This document shows, piece by piece, positions 1 through 8,873 of a stretch of DNA of 36,474 nt. Made by a program: the position numbers and the translations under genes. Position 1 is the stretch's first letter. Each line of letters starts with the position of its first letter. The DNA is from an uncultured Planctomycetota bacterium (GTDB taxonomy: Bacteria; Planctomycetota; Planctomycetia; Pirellulales; Thermoguttaceae): NCBI GenBank assembly GCA_902796885.1, contig CADBQY010000160.1, positions 1 to 36,474 of the forward strand. The letters are read 5' to 3'. Under the pieces are notes generated by a model. That model was not told the DNA's origin and searched no databases. It saw nothing but the letters and a program-made list of their open reading frames with translations.

Positions 1-548
1 CCGCCGATCTGCGTGTAGGTGATTCCCGAGGCGACCTGGTCGCGCGTCTTCGTTTCGGTAAAGACCGCCAGAATCGAGATCGCCTCTTCCGGCTGATCGA
101 CCTCTCCCAGATCGAGCCAGATGTGGTAGCTGTAACCGTTTTTCTTGTCGAACTTCCGCTGGCGGTTGAGCCGTTCGGAATCGACGACAAGCTTGTATTT
201 CGGCCGGGTCAGTTCGATGCCGTCGTCGTGCCCCTCAAAGACGTAGACGACCAGCTCGCCGTCGACCGGAATCGAGCGCTCGAGGTCTTTCTCCTTGTAA
301 AAGCGGAGTACCCCCGCCTTGCCGCGGCGCATCTTCTTGGTGCGGTCGTCGGGAAGGAAGGGGCCGTAGTCGGACCAGTGGTCTTCGAGCGTTTCCGGAT
401 GCTGGGGAACGATTTCCCCCCAGAAGATATACTGATGATGTTCCAGCGAGGAGCAACCCGGCAGGAGCGCGGAGAGTCCCAACGCCGCCGCCACGGCGCA
501 GGCGAGTCGGATGAAAAACCGGTTCGGTCCGAGGGACGCTGGGCGCAT
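1..548 (-). CDS. Planctomycete lipoprotein downstream of secretin (3' end outside window)
   Basis: The reading frame is open from an ATG at 548 to the left edge, giving 182 codons without a stop, so the C-terminus is missing. The N-terminus has basic residues, a hydrophobic stretch and a lipobox-like LLPGC, so it should be a lipid-anchored envelope protein. The rest is charged, with a segment reading GELVVYVFEGHDDG and later YSYHIWLDL, which recalls from memory a conserved planctomycete lipoprotein family of unknown function. An AAAGGA ribosome site lies 6 bases before the ATG. The start is only 11 bases after the secretin stop, so both are probably on one mRNA. A role as a secretin partner (pilotin-like) is inference from position. 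No known enzyme motif is seen. Confidence 0.75.
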   Translation of the reverse strand, partial: MRPASLGPNRFFIRLACAVAAALGLSALLPGCSSLEHHQYIFWGEIVPQHPETLEDHWSDYGPFLPDDRTKKMRRGKAGVLRFYKEKDLERSIPVDGELVVYVFEGHDDGIELTRPKYKLVVDSERLNRQRKFDKKNGYSYHIWLDLGEVDQPEEAISILAVFTETKTRDQVASGITYTQIG

Positions 549-559
549 CGTCTATCCTT

Positions 560-3500
560 TTACTTCTTAAACCACGAACTCCCCGTCGAGACTCGGGCGG
601 TCTTTAAACTCGGGTTTTCCGATTTCTGCGAGTCGGAAGTCTTCGAACGGATCGTCGAGGGGGGAAGCTCTTCCATCTCGTCCATTTCGCGGAACGGGAG
701 GAGTTCGGTGTCGCGCGAAGTACCCCGCGTGTTGAGCGGGTCGTTCAGTCCCATGTCGCCGTGTATCGCCATCGCGTCGGCCAGACACCAGCTCATTTTG
801 CGCGCTTCGGCGCGTTTGATCGCTTCGGCGTCCTCGGAGTTGGCCACGACGCGCGGCGTCATGACGATCAGGAGCTCTTTGCGCGTTTCTGTATCGCTGT
901 CGTATCGAAAGAGCCAGCCGAGAACCGGAATGTCCGAAATGTACGGAACCCCGCGCGAGATCTTCTCTTTCGTCGAGGAGATCATCCCGCCGAGCATGAC
1001 CGTCTCGCCGTCCTGAGCGCTTACGGCGGTCATGAGCTGGGTCGTCTCGATCGTCGGCGAGGTGATGACCTGTCCTTCGGACGAGAAGACCGGGATCGCG
1101 TCGCTGGCGCTCCCCAGACTCGACTTTTCGGCGCCGATTTCCATAATGACGCGCCCGTCTTTGCTGATACGCGGCGTCACCAGCAGGATCAGCCCGACGT
1201 TGGCGTCGACCACGTTCGAGGTGACGCCGTAGGTGGTGGTGCTCGCCCCGCTGACGCGCGGCACGCGCTGGCCGACCAGAATGAACGCCTGCTGGTTGTC
1301 CATCGCCTGGATCTGCGGACGGCTCAGAACCTGCAGACGGTTCTTGTCGCGCAGCGCGCGCAGGATCACCTGGACCGACCGGCTGCTCGCCGAGAGGACC
1401 AGACCGCCGTATCCCAGATCGGAGTCGCTCCGTCCCATCCCGAAATTGCTCAGAATCTGCCCGGCGAGATATTCCGGATCGGTTGCCGAGTTATACGCGT
1501 TCCCCTGCGTGTTGTTCGTGATGAAGTCGTATCCGGGGTTGCCGATCGTCGACGACGAGTTGGTGACGTTCGTCACGATACTCCGGTCGAACGCGACCTT
1601 GTCTTGCAGACCCGCCTGGATTCCGAACTGTTCCTGGTCGGAGAGGGTCACCTCGGCGATCAGGACCTGAATGACGACCTGCTGCGGCTCGTTGTCGAGC
1701 TTTTCGATCATCGCCCTGATGTCGTCCAGGTATTTCGAAGTCGCGCTCAGGATGATCGAGTTGGTGTTCGCTTCCGGTATGACGATCACCTGCGACTCGA
1801 AGAGCTGGTGGTCCGAGATCGTGTCGCTCGTCAGCTCCAGACTCCGTTTTTCGTTGAGATACTGGTTGATGGCGTTGGCGACCGACGCGGCGCGGACCGT
1901 CCGCAGCTGAATCACTTCCAGCTGACGCTGTTCGTCGGTGTCGCGCCGGTCCAGCGCCGTGATCATCGCGTCGATCAGCCTCAAATCGCCCGGCGAGCCG
2001 GCGGCGAGGATCGAGTTCGTCCGCGTGTCGACGGTGAAACGAACCGGCACGAACGAGACTTCCCCCTTCGAATTCGGGATCGACGGCATTCCGCCGGGAT
2101 TCGTCGCCAGAATCGACGAGAGGGTCTTCTGCATCTGGGTGGCGTCGCCGTTGCGGATTTCGAAGATCTTCAGCTGTCCGGTCTGCGCCGGCACGTCGAG
2201 CTCGTCGATCAGCGTCGCGATCAGTTCCATGCAGTCGGCCGGGGCGGTCACGATCAGCTGCTGTTTGTACGGGTTGGCGTTGATCTGGACGTCTTTCATA
2301 ATCCCCGAAGAGATCAGTTTCTTACTTTCGGCGTCGACCGAAAGGATTTCCAGGATCGGGTACATCGAACCGCGCGCCGCCGCGCCGGCTGCCGCCGGCA
2401 TGATGGCGGCGGCGATCGTCTGGCGCAGATCTTCGGCCAGCGTGTTTTTCAGCGTGAAGGTGCGGACTTCGAGCTTGACGTTCGAACGGTTGACGTCGAT
2501 TTCCATCAGAATCCGCTGAATCTCCTCAAAGTCGTTCGCCGACGCCTGAATGACCAGCGAATTGGTCGGCTCGTCGGCGACGACGCGAATCCGAGGGGCC
2601 ATTCCGCCGGTCGCCGACGCCGCGGGCGGGAACGACTCGGTCAGGAGCGCCGCCATCGACCGCGCCGCCTGGTGTTTCAGAAAGACCACGTGCAGATCGC
2701 TCCCCTCCGATTCCACCGGCTGGTCGAAGGTGCGGATCAGGTCTTTCATCGACTCGAGCGCCTTGCCCCAGCCGACCAGGAGGATCGCGTTGGGCGACTG
2801 CATCGGATAGGCGAGGACGCGTCCCTGCTTGGTGAGGAACATCTCGGAATAAAGACGCTGCAGGACGCCTCCGAGCGTCAGGGAATTGACATGCTTGAGT
2901 TGATACATCTCGATCGAGGGGTTCGCGTTGGCGGCGAGCTCCTCGATTTTGGCGATCATGTCGGTGATGCGTTTCGCCTCCGCCGGCGGGGCGTCGACGA
3001 TGACGATGTCCAGGTCGGGCAAGACGGTCGGAACGAAATCGGAGACCATGTTCAGGTCGCCGGCCGAAGCGCCGCCGTCCCCGGAATCGTCTTGCGCGGC
3101 GGTCGGACGGATCGGCGCCCGGTCCGAATCGCTCGCGGTGTACTCGGCGGTACTGATTTTGCCTTTCGGCGCGGCCTGCGAAACGGGGGCGGATCCGCTC
3201 TGTCCGCGGATCGCGTCGTTCTGCATCCGAAAGATGGACTCGATCTTTTCCGAGTCGGCGTTCCGAATCTGAATGTAATACGGTGTCTGGCTCGAATGAC
3301 CCTCGCGATCCATCGTTTCGATCAGCGTGCGCATCTGCTCGCAGAGAGAGCGGCTTCCGACCATCAGGATCGTCTGCATGCTCGGCTCGAAGTGAAGCTC
3401 GCACGACGGCGCGGGAGCGCCGGAACTTTTCGCTTTCTTGACGAAGCGCCAGACGCGGCGTTCTCTTTCGGCGGGGGTCAGGTTTTCCTGTCCGGGGGCC

Positions 3501-4582
3501 GGGAAGATCCGGGTCATCCGGTCGTTGAAAAGGGAAGTCAGCTGTGATTCGAGCGCGTCGAGGCTTTTGTAGACGGGAGAGTAGCCGATGCGGAACGCCG
3601 CGCCGCTTTCGACGGGCGCCGGTTCGCGGTTCGGAGCGGAGACGCTTTGCGCCGGGCCTCGGCGTTCGGGCGCGGCCGGCGCGATGTTGACCGAGGCCAG
3701 TTCCTGACGAATTCGTCCCTGAAGGGCCTGCGGCGCGTAGACCAGGATGATCTCGTCGTCGGCGTCGGACGTGATCATCACCGCGGGCGAATCTTTGTAT
3801 TGCGCTTTCAGTCCGGCGGCGACCAGACCGATCTTCTCGCGCGGGCAGGAATAGACGGTGACGTCGGCGGTCTGCGGCGAAGTCTCCTTCGCGCCGCGGG
3901 CGTCGTCGCCGCCGAAAACGCGCGTTCCCATCTCTTCTTCGGTAACGGGGAAGATGGCGTCTCGGTTTTCCCAGCGCGTTTCGACCATCCGGTTTTCGTT
4001 CGGGTCGTAATACGCGCCGGCCGAGGGGGCGGGCTCGGTCTCTTCAACGGCGTCGGGACGAACCGGTTCGGCCACGCCGAACTCGACTCCATCGCCCGAA
4101 AGCTGAACGTTGGCGTCCATTCGCGGGATCAGCTGGTCGGCGGTCGCGATAATCTGCGGCGGCGCGGTGACGGTGAGGGTGCGCTCTTGGTCGTCGGCGC
4201 GCCAGTCGACCGAAGCGCGGTCGGCCGGCGGGATCAGCGCCATAAACCGCTCGGCCAGCCGGCTCGGCACCGACTCGGCGGGGTGATAAATACGCGTGTC
4301 GCGCGCGTCGGAATAGACGCTTGGGCGGGATAATTCGGTGGGGAACTCTTCGGCGTTCTCTTCGGAGACGGAAAGAGACGGCGGCGCGGGGGATTCCGAA
4401 ACGATCTCGGCCGACGGGCGAGCCGCGCCGTCGTCGGCCGCGGCGGGCGAACGCGCGGAAAAGAGGACGGCGAGAAACACGCTTCCCGACAGGAGCGCGG
4501 TCAGAACCGAACGGCGCCAACCTTCTTCCGATTTTCCTTTTCGGCGGTCTCTGCGGTATATCGTTCGTGGCAGAATCTTCAT
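560..4582 (-). CDS. Giant secretin (GspD/PilQ-type outer-membrane channel)
   Basis: This 1340-residue protein should form the outer-membrane ring of a type II secretion or type IV pilus-like system. The open frame extends upstream to 4768, but ATG 4582 (MKILPRTIYRR) is chosen because an ordinary signal peptide follows (hydrophobic about 26-44, then SARSPAAADD). The secretin core is near residues 970-1250, with VGQRVPRVSG, LILLVTPRISKDGR and, near 1217, VPYISDIPVLGWLFR followed by ELLIVMTPRVV. Before it lie at least six segments resembling secretin N1-type ring domains, near 444, 560, 634, 710, 814 and 894 (for example YQLKHVNSLTLGGVLQRL and FEIRNGDATQMQKTL). GspD usually has N0 plus three. 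A Pro/Ser-rich linker joins the N-terminal parts. No ATPase or pseudopilin gene is visible nearby. Confidence 0.93.
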   Translation of the reverse strand: MKILPRTIYRRDRRKGKSEEGWRRSVLTALLSGSVFLAVLFSARSPAAADDGAARPSAEIVSESPAPPSLSVSEENAEEFPTELSRPSVYSDARDTRIYHPAESVPSRLAERFMALIPPADRASVDWRADDQERTLTVTAPPQIIATADQLIPRMDANVQLSGDGVEFGVAEPVRPDAVEETEPAPSAGAYYDPNENRMVETRWENRDAIFPVTEEEMGTRVFGGDDARGAKETSPQTADVTVYSCPREKIGLVAAGLKAQYKDSPAVMITSDADDEIILVYAPQALQGRIRQELASVNIAPAAPERRGPAQSVSAPNREPAPVESGAAFRIGYSPVYKSLDALESQLTSLFNDRMTRIFPAPGQENLTPAERERRVWRFVKKAKSSGAPAPSCELHFEPSMQTILMVGSRSLCEQMRTLIETMDREGHSSQTPYYIQIRNADSEKIESIFRMQNDAIRGQSGSAPVSQAAPKGKISTAEYTASDSDRAPIRPTAAQDDSGDGGASAGDLNMVSDFVPTVLPDLDIVIVDAPPAEAKRITDMIAKIEELAANANPSIEMYQLKHVNSLTLGGVLQRLYSEMFLTKQGRVLAYPMQSPNAILLVGWGKALESMKDLIRTFDQPVESEGSDLHVVFLKHQAARSMAALLTESFPPAASATGGMAPRIRVVADEPTNSLVIQASANDFEEIQRILMEIDVNRSNVKLEVRTFTLKNTLAEDLRQTIAAAIMPAAAGAAARGSMYPILEILSVDAESKKLISSGIMKDVQINANPYKQQLIVTAPADCMELIATLIDELDVPAQTGQLKIFEIRNGDATQMQKTLSSILATNPGGMPSIPNSKGEVSFVPVRFTVDTRTNSILAAGSPGDLRLIDAMITALDRRDTDEQRQLEVIQLRTVRAASVANAINQYLNEKRSLELTSDTISDHQLFESQVIVIPEANTNSIILSATSKYLDDIRAMIEKLDNEPQQVVIQVLIAEVTLSDQEQFGIQAGLQDKVAFDRSIVTNVTNSSSTIGNPGYDFITNNTQGNAYNSATDPEYLAGQILSNFGMGRSDSDLGYGGLVLSASSRSVQVILRALRDKNRLQVLSRPQIQAMDNQQAFILVGQRVPRVSGASTTTYGVTSNVVDANVGLILLVTPRISKDGRVIMEIGAEKSSLGSASDAIPVFSSEGQVITSPTIETTQLMTAVSAQDGETVMLGGMISSTKEKISRGVPYISDIPVLGWLFRYDSDTETRKELLIVMTPRVVANSEDAEAIKRAEARKMSWCLADAMAIHGDMGLNDPLNTRGTSRDTELLPFREMDEMEELPPSTIRSKTSDSQKSENPSLKTARVSTGSSWFKK

Positions 4583-4650
4583 CGGTGCATTTTCATTCCA
4601 GCATGTCAATATCCCATACCCCCCGGCTCGACACCGGGGAATGCGGCGGG

Positions 4651-4679
4651 ATTGTAGAGAATAATCGGGAACGGCGCAA
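4651..4679 (-). promoter_or_regulatory. Predicted sigma70-type promoter of the secretin gene
   Basis: On the minus strand TTGCGC (4679-4674) is followed after 17 bases by TACAAT (4656-4651). Transcription would start near 4644, giving a leader of about 62 bases before the secretin ATG. The leader holds a small GC hairpin, CCCCGG/CCGGGG, at 4621-4639. Confidence 0.55.
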
Positions 4680-4745
4680 GGGGTTTTTTCCGCCGTCGCC
4701 GGTTTGAAACAAATCGAAAAGAAGGACGTTACTTTGCGGACAGGA

Positions 4746-4781
4746 AGAAAACGCCCCGAGCCGAACAAGTCCGTCCCGGGG
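4746..4781 (-). terminator. Possible terminator after the DUF1573 gene
   Basis: An imperfect inverted repeat (CCCCG.G.CG.AC arms, 4754-4781) is followed on the minus strand by CGTTTTC. It lies about 50 bases past the DUF1573 stop codon. The stem has mismatches and the T run is only four bases. The rest of the gap between 4583 and 4829 holds the secretin leader and promoter. Confidence 0.35.
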
Positions 4782-4829
4782 TAAAAACGGAAAATGGGGA
4801 AACGGCCGAAAAGCGGTAAGCGAAGGAGA

Positions 4830-6095
4830 CTACGGACCGACCGTGAAACTGACCGGCAGAACGACCTCTTCGGTTTTCATATCCCTGTCGATTTCGACGA
4901 CGATTTCTCCCGTTTCGGCCAGTCCCGGCCCGGAGTATCGTTCCTGAGGAGACCCGGCGGGGATTTCGACCGTGACGTCCACCCATTTTACCGGCATCGA
5001 CTTCTGCGCTTCGGCGTCGAGAAAATCGAGCGAGACGTTAAGCCATAAGGGACGGACGTTCGAGACGCGAACCGTCGACGCGTCGGCGATAAACTCTTGA
5101 TCGTCGAAGGTCAGACGGAACGATTCCCGCGCGCCGGCCGCCGATGAGACCGGACCGATGACCAACTGACCGGTTTTGTGCTTGTCGTACTTCATTCCGG
5201 TGATCGTCACCGCGCCGGTCACCTGTCCTTCGACCATCAGTTCCAACAGCGGCTGATCCGGGCGGCGCGTCTTGAAACGAACCGTTTCCTGAAACGCCCC
5301 CTGGGGGAGACCCGGAGTGATGTAGAGGGTCCCTTTCACCAGCGAAGTCGCTTTGCTGATCACCGAGCTGTTCTTTTCGTCCTCCGTCAGATCGTCGAGC
5401 GTTCCCGGCTCCAGCGCGACCCGGAAATGATCCGGGTCCCAGAGGGTGACGTCTTCGTCGCCGATATCGAGCGGAAGGGGGTTCCCTTCCGAATCGGTAC
5501 CGAATCCGAGAATGTGGAACTCGCGCGATTGCTCTTCGCTGTTCGACACTCCGGAAAAGATCAGGTGGTTCGGGTTGGCGATGACCGGCGACGAGAAGAG
5601 TCCTTTGACGTTGAAGAAAATTTCGGGGCGGACCGGGTCGTTCGTCGAAATGATGACCGACTGCTTAAACGCGCCGCCTCCCCGTTCGGCATCCCATTGG
5701 ACGTTAACCGTGGTCGATTCGCCCGGCATGAGCTTCCTTTTGGCGATATGGAAATCGGTGCAGTAACAGGACTTGGTTTTTTCTTTAAGGGTCAGCGGAG
5801 CGGTGCCGGCGTTGATGATCGGGAAATCGTGCGAGCCGGTCACGTTCTCTTTGTTTTTCTCGCGAACGCCGAAATCGAACTCAATTTCGGGCGTTTCGAC
5901 CCGAGGCGCTTTTACCTTGCCGGCCAGGGCGTCTTCGGCGGCGGCCAGTGCGGCCTGACGGCGCGACTCCCAATATTCGGGATGTTCGACCGAAAGATCC
6001 CAGCCGCGGCCGACCAGACTGATCAGTCCCAGAACAACGCCCAGAACGGCTCCGATCAGAATACCGAGCGCGGCGGCGAAGATTGTCTTTTTCAT
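4830..6095 (-). CDS. DUF1573 family membrane-anchored protein
   Basis: 421 residues. Residues 1-30 form an uncleaved-looking hydrophobic anchor rich in Gly and Leu (ALGILIGAVLGVVLGLISLV), so the body probably sits outside the cytoplasmic membrane. Residues about 70-165 match the DUF1573 pattern: FDFGVREKNKENVTGSHDF, then INAGTAPLTL, a Cys pair in SCYCTDF, and VNVQWDAE before IISTNDPVRPEIFF. The rest looks like further beta-sandwich segments. The family is related to ASPM/SPD-2/Hydin-type Ig-like domains and is frequent in Planctomycetes and Bacteroidetes; its function is unknown. The ATG overlaps the rsmD stop in ATGA, so translation is probably coupled. Confidence 0.85.
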   Translation of the reverse strand: MKKTIFAAALGILIGAVLGVVLGLISLVGRGWDLSVEHPEYWESRRQAALAAAEDALAGKVKAPRVETPEIEFDFGVREKNKENVTGSHDFPIINAGTAPLTLKEKTKSCYCTDFHIAKRKLMPGESTTVNVQWDAERGGGAFKQSVIISTNDPVRPEIFFNVKGLFSSPVIANPNHLIFSGVSNSEEQSREFHILGFGTDSEGNPLPLDIGDEDVTLWDPDHFRVALEPGTLDDLTEDEKNSSVISKATSLVKGTLYITPGLPQGAFQETVRFKTRRPDQPLLELMVEGQVTGAVTITGMKYDKHKTGQLVIGPVSSAAGARESFRLTFDDQEFIADASTVRVSNVRPLWLNVSLDFLDAEAQKSMPVKWVDVTVEIPAGSPQERYSGPGLAETGEIVVEIDRDMKTEEVVLPVSFTVGP

Positions 6096-6976
6096 AGAGA
6101 CTCCGACTCGTTAGGTGTCCGGGGACCTGTCATAAAGATTCCGATTTCGGCGGGGGGATAACTGCGGCGTTTCTTTTCGGGGATAGGAACCCCCAAAAGG
6201 CCGAAATCGAATCGCCGATCCGCCTCGATCACAAAGACCGAATCGCTCGGAGCGGCGGCGCGCAATTCCGTCAGAAGATCAAGCATATCGTTCCGGCGCG
6301 AGACGTAGAAATCGTACGGGGGGGAGCAGAAGACGAGCCACGGCCGGTCGGAGGGGAGAGGATGACGCAGATGCGCGGTCGAGACCGATTCGCCCCGTTC
6401 TTTCGCCCGGTTGTGTTCGGCGAGTTCTTTCCCCCAGAAGAAGACGTCGGTGATCGTCAGATCGATTCTTTCGGCGATCTCCGGGTCTTTCTCGGCTAAA
6501 AGGGCGATGTTCTGCCGGATGACCCGAGCCGAAGGAAAATGAATCTCGATGAGGGTCGCCGACTCGGCCCCCCGGCTGAGCGCTTCGAACGCCAGCGCGC
6601 CGGTTCCGGCGAAAAGGTCGATAACATGCCGCCCCGGAGCGTAGGTTCCCATGAGGTTAAAGACCGATTCGCGGATCCGATCTTTCATCGGCCGAACTCG
6701 ATGGTCTCCGCCGTATTCGAGCCGAAGAGCCTTGAACCGCCCTCCGATGATCCGCAGACCCGCCGTTTTGCCGCGGTCTCCCGGCTGGCTGCCGACGTCC
6801 CCCCGGCCCTTCTTCTTTTTGGCGGGAGCGGTCGGCGCGCCGCTTTCGCGCGGCTCGTCCCCCAGCCGGAACGCCGCGGGATTCGCGCGATAGTAGTTCA
6901 GGAAATCCCGGCTGCTCAGACCGGAGGGGATCTTTTCGGAGGTTGTGTCGTGATGTCGTTTCTTCTTCGGAGGCAT
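6092..6976 (-). CDS. rsmD: 16S rRNA (guanine966-N2)-methyltransferase, RsmD family
   Basis: 294 residues from ATG 6976; a longer frame to 7141 overlaps the divergent cyclophilin gene and adds nothing family-like. The catalytic domain starts near residue 75 with LRIIGGRFKALRL and RPMKDRIRESVFNLMG, both typical of RsmD. The SAM-binding motif is DLFAGTGALAFEALSRGA. The motif IV loop reads VFCSPPYDF, with Ser where E. coli RsmD has Asp in DPPF. About 75 N-terminal residues form a Lys-rich, low-complexity extension (PPKKKRHHD, PAKKKKGRGD), longer than usual, possibly RNA-binding. The enzyme acts on 30S assembly intermediates in the cytoplasm. The gene ends in ATGA overlapping the DUF1573 start. 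Confidence 0.88.
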   Translation of the reverse strand: MPPKKKRHHDTTSEKIPSGLSSRDFLNYYRANPAAFRLGDEPRESGAPTAPAKKKKGRGDVGSQPGDRGKTAGLRIIGGRFKALRLEYGGDHRVRPMKDRIRESVFNLMGTYAPGRHVIDLFAGTGALAFEALSRGAESATLIEIHFPSARVIRQNIALLAEKDPEIAERIDLTITDVFFWGKELAEHNRAKERGESVSTAHLRHPLPSDRPWLVFCSPPYDFYVSRRNDMLDLLTELRAAAPSDSVFVIEADRRFDFGLLGVPIPEKKRRSYPPAEIGIFMTGPRTPNESESL

Positions 6977-7000
6977 AGGGGTCCCGGGGGCGATAAAGTC

Positions 7001-7029
7001 TTGAGTCTTTCGTCGAACTCTTCTATAAT
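7001..7029 (+). promoter_or_regulatory. Strong sigma70-type promoter of the cyclophilin gene
   Basis: TTGAGT at 7001-7006 and a perfect TATAAT at 7024-7029 are separated by 17 bases. Transcription would start near 7036, about 50 bases before the ATG at 7086. The site lies in the 109-base gap between the divergent rsmD and cyclophilin genes. Confidence 0.75.
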
Positions 7030-7085
7030 AGCACAAACCGGCGTTTTTGTAACGGAGTCTCTCACCATAGACGACAGGAAAAATA

Positions 7086-8234
7086 ATGAAAAGAAGCAGA
7101 TTCATTCGACTGGCGGTCCTTTCAGTTCTTTCGCTCTTCATCCTGGGCGGAGCGCTTTCGGCCCAATCGGCTCCCGACGCGGTCGGCGCCTATCAGGCCC
7201 GGATGCAGACCTATAAAGACCACCTGAAGGAGCTCCGTTCGCTGAAAGAGGAGTATCAGACGGCGGCGCCCGAACGAAAAGACGAGATTCAGGCAAAGTT
7301 CAATCCCCTCCTGGCCGAAACGTCGACGCTCCAGAAGTCGCTCGTTCCCCTGGCGATCGAGGCGTTCAAGTCGCTTGATTCGCAGGACGAAGAACTTTCG
7401 GTCTTTCTGATGTCGATGCTCGATAAAATGGTCGTCACGACCGAAGAGTACGAAACGGCTTACAGCATCGCCAAGGCGCTCGACGGCGCAATTCCCGAGC
7501 AGTACAGTTACCTTTACGCCTACGGCGCCTACGCCGCGTTTAACGTGATGCAGCTCGACGACGCCGAGGCCTTCTATCAGAAAGCGAAAGAGACCGGCGG
7601 GCTCGAAGGACTCCGAAAACAGGACCCGCGCGGCGAAATGCAGATCCCCTCGATGATCACCCAGGTTTTGCCGCAGTATCGAAAACTTTGGCCGGAAGAA
7701 CTCGCCGCGCGCGAAAAGGACGCCGCCGAAGAGCTACCGCGCGTACTCCTTCGCACCTCGAAGGGGGATATCGTTCTGGAACTCTTCCTGCGCGAGGCGC
7801 CCGAGTCGGTCGGGAACTTTATGACGCTGGTCAGCCAGAAGTACTATGACGGCGTCCCGTTCCACCGCGTTCTTCCCCACTTTATGGCTCAGGGGGGAGA
7901 TCCGACCGGAACCGGCGCCGGGGGCCCCGGCTACTGCATCAAAGACGAATGTAAAAAACCGGGCGCGCGAATGCACTTTCGCGGCTCGCTGAGTATGGCC
8001 AAGACGGCGGCGCCCGACTCGGGAGGGTCGCAGTTTTTCCTCTGTTTCATTCCGACGGTCCACCTGAACGGCCAGCACACCGTCTTCGGGAGGGTTGTGG
8101 AAGGGATGGAAGTCCTTTCGGAGCTTCAGCGGATCAACCCCGAGGGACGGAATCTTCCCGCGCCCGACCGGATCGTCGAAGCGCGGATTCTCCGGGGCGA
8201 ACCGACGCCGTTTACCAAACTGCGTGAAAAATAG
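7086..8234 (+). CDS. Secreted cyclophilin-type peptidyl-prolyl isomerase
   Basis: 382 residues. A signal peptide (MKRSRFIRL, hydrophobic core, ALSAQ cleavage region near 26) sends it out of the cytoplasm. Residues about 30-210 are helical and charged, with a TPR-like part (YLYAYGAYAAFNVMQLDDA). The cyclophilin domain covers about 218-372: VLLRTSKGDIVLELF, PFHRVLPHFMAQGGDPTGTG with the catalytic-site Arg and the FMAQGGD signature, GSLSMAKT, GGSQFFLCF and HTVFGRVVEGM. It should catalyse cis-trans isomerisation of prolyl bonds in exported proteins. AGGAAAA just before the ATG is the ribosome site. It has its own promoter and stands alone as a transcription unit. Confidence 0.92.
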   Translation: MKRSRFIRLAVLSVLSLFILGGALSAQSAPDAVGAYQARMQTYKDHLKELRSLKEEYQTAAPERKDEIQAKFNPLLAETSTLQKSLVPLAIEAFKSLDSQDEELSVFLMSMLDKMVVTTEEYETAYSIAKALDGAIPEQYSYLYAYGAYAAFNVMQLDDAEAFYQKAKETGGLEGLRKQDPRGEMQIPSMITQVLPQYRKLWPEELAAREKDAAEELPRVLLRTSKGDIVLELFLREAPESVGNFMTLVSQKYYDGVPFHRVLPHFMAQGGDPTGTGAGGPGYCIKDECKKPGARMHFRGSLSMAKTAAPDSGGSQFFLCFIPTVHLNGQHTVFGRVVEGMEVLSELQRINPEGRNLPAPDRIVEARILRGEPTPFTKLREK

Positions 8235-8295
8235 TTACTACCGGACCCTTTGTCAAATTGGCGCGGTAAAATTTTCTTTAACCGCGTACAAGTGG

Positions 8296-8323
8296 TTGAC
8301 GGCCGGGGATTTTTCGGTATACT
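8296..8323 (+). promoter_or_regulatory. Predicted sigma70-type promoter of the response regulator gene
   Basis: TTGACG (8296-8301), 16 bases, then TATACT (8318-8323). Transcription would start near 8330, leaving a leader of about 90 bases. An interrupted inverted repeat CGCGGT/ACCGCG (8262-8286) sits just upstream of the -35 and could be an operator or the end of the cyclophilin message. Confidence 0.65.
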
Positions 8324-8422
8324 GGAAATCAATTAGGATGCGTTTTTGTCCGAAATACGTATTTGTCCCCGTTTCCACTAATGCCTAACCCCCCGTTGGA
8401 GTGTTAGATAGGTTTGAATGTG

Positions 8423-8848
8423 ATGAGTGAAGCAGCAGAAGAGAAAAAAACAACGATCCTGATTGTCGATGACGATCCCGAGATCTCCGAGTCGATGCGT
8501 CTCACCTTAGAGGCGAACGACTATCGCGTTCTTGTCGCTCGCGACGGAAACGCCGGTCTGGTGTTGGCCGAACGGGAGAATCCCGATCTGATCGTCCTCG
8601 ATATGATGATGCCGAAACGGAGCGGTTTCCTGGTCATCGAGGCGTTGCGCCAAACCCAGTCGTTTACGACCCGTATCGTGATGGTGACGGCCAACGACGG
8701 TACGCGCCACAAAGATTACGCGCTCAAGCTGGGCGTGGACGCCTACATTCGCAAACCGTTCCCGATGGATCTTTTGCTGACCACCATCCGCCAGGTCATG
8801 GACGGCACTTATGTTCAGGAAAAGGACGATTCGAAAGAAAAAGAATAG
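8423..8848 (+). CDS. Single-domain response regulator (CheY-like receiver)
   Basis: 141 residues from ATG 8423. An in-frame TTG at 8414 would add three residues, and neither start has a strong ribosome site. The whole protein is one receiver domain: acidic pocket D16-D18 in LIVDDDPE, phosphoacceptor D60 in LIVLDMMMP, T89 in MVTAND, and K111 in IRKPF. There is no output domain; the tail is charged (KDDSKEKE). It therefore probably signals by protein contact after phosphorylation by an unlinked histidine kinase. No kinase gene is adjacent. It is followed by a strong terminator, so it is monocistronic. Confidence 0.92.
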   Translation: MSEAAEEKKTTILIVDDDPEISESMRLTLEANDYRVLVARDGNAGLVLAERENPDLIVLDMMMPKRSGFLVIEALRQTQSFTTRIVMVTANDGTRHKDYALKLGVDAYIRKPFPMDLLLTTIRQVMDGTYVQEKDDSKEKE

Positions 8849-8873
8849 TCGTTCTCACGATTCGACGGTTAAA

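Noticed and set aside
761..3547. A 928-codon plus-strand open frame opposite the secretin gene
   Set aside because: It is Arg/Asp-rich without domain character and is the antisense shadow of the secretin, which has clear motifs and a promoter.
8262..8286. Interrupted inverted repeat CGCGGT/ACCGCG after the cyclophilin gene
   Set aside because: Short arms and no T run; it may be an operator for the next promoter, but nothing else supports this.
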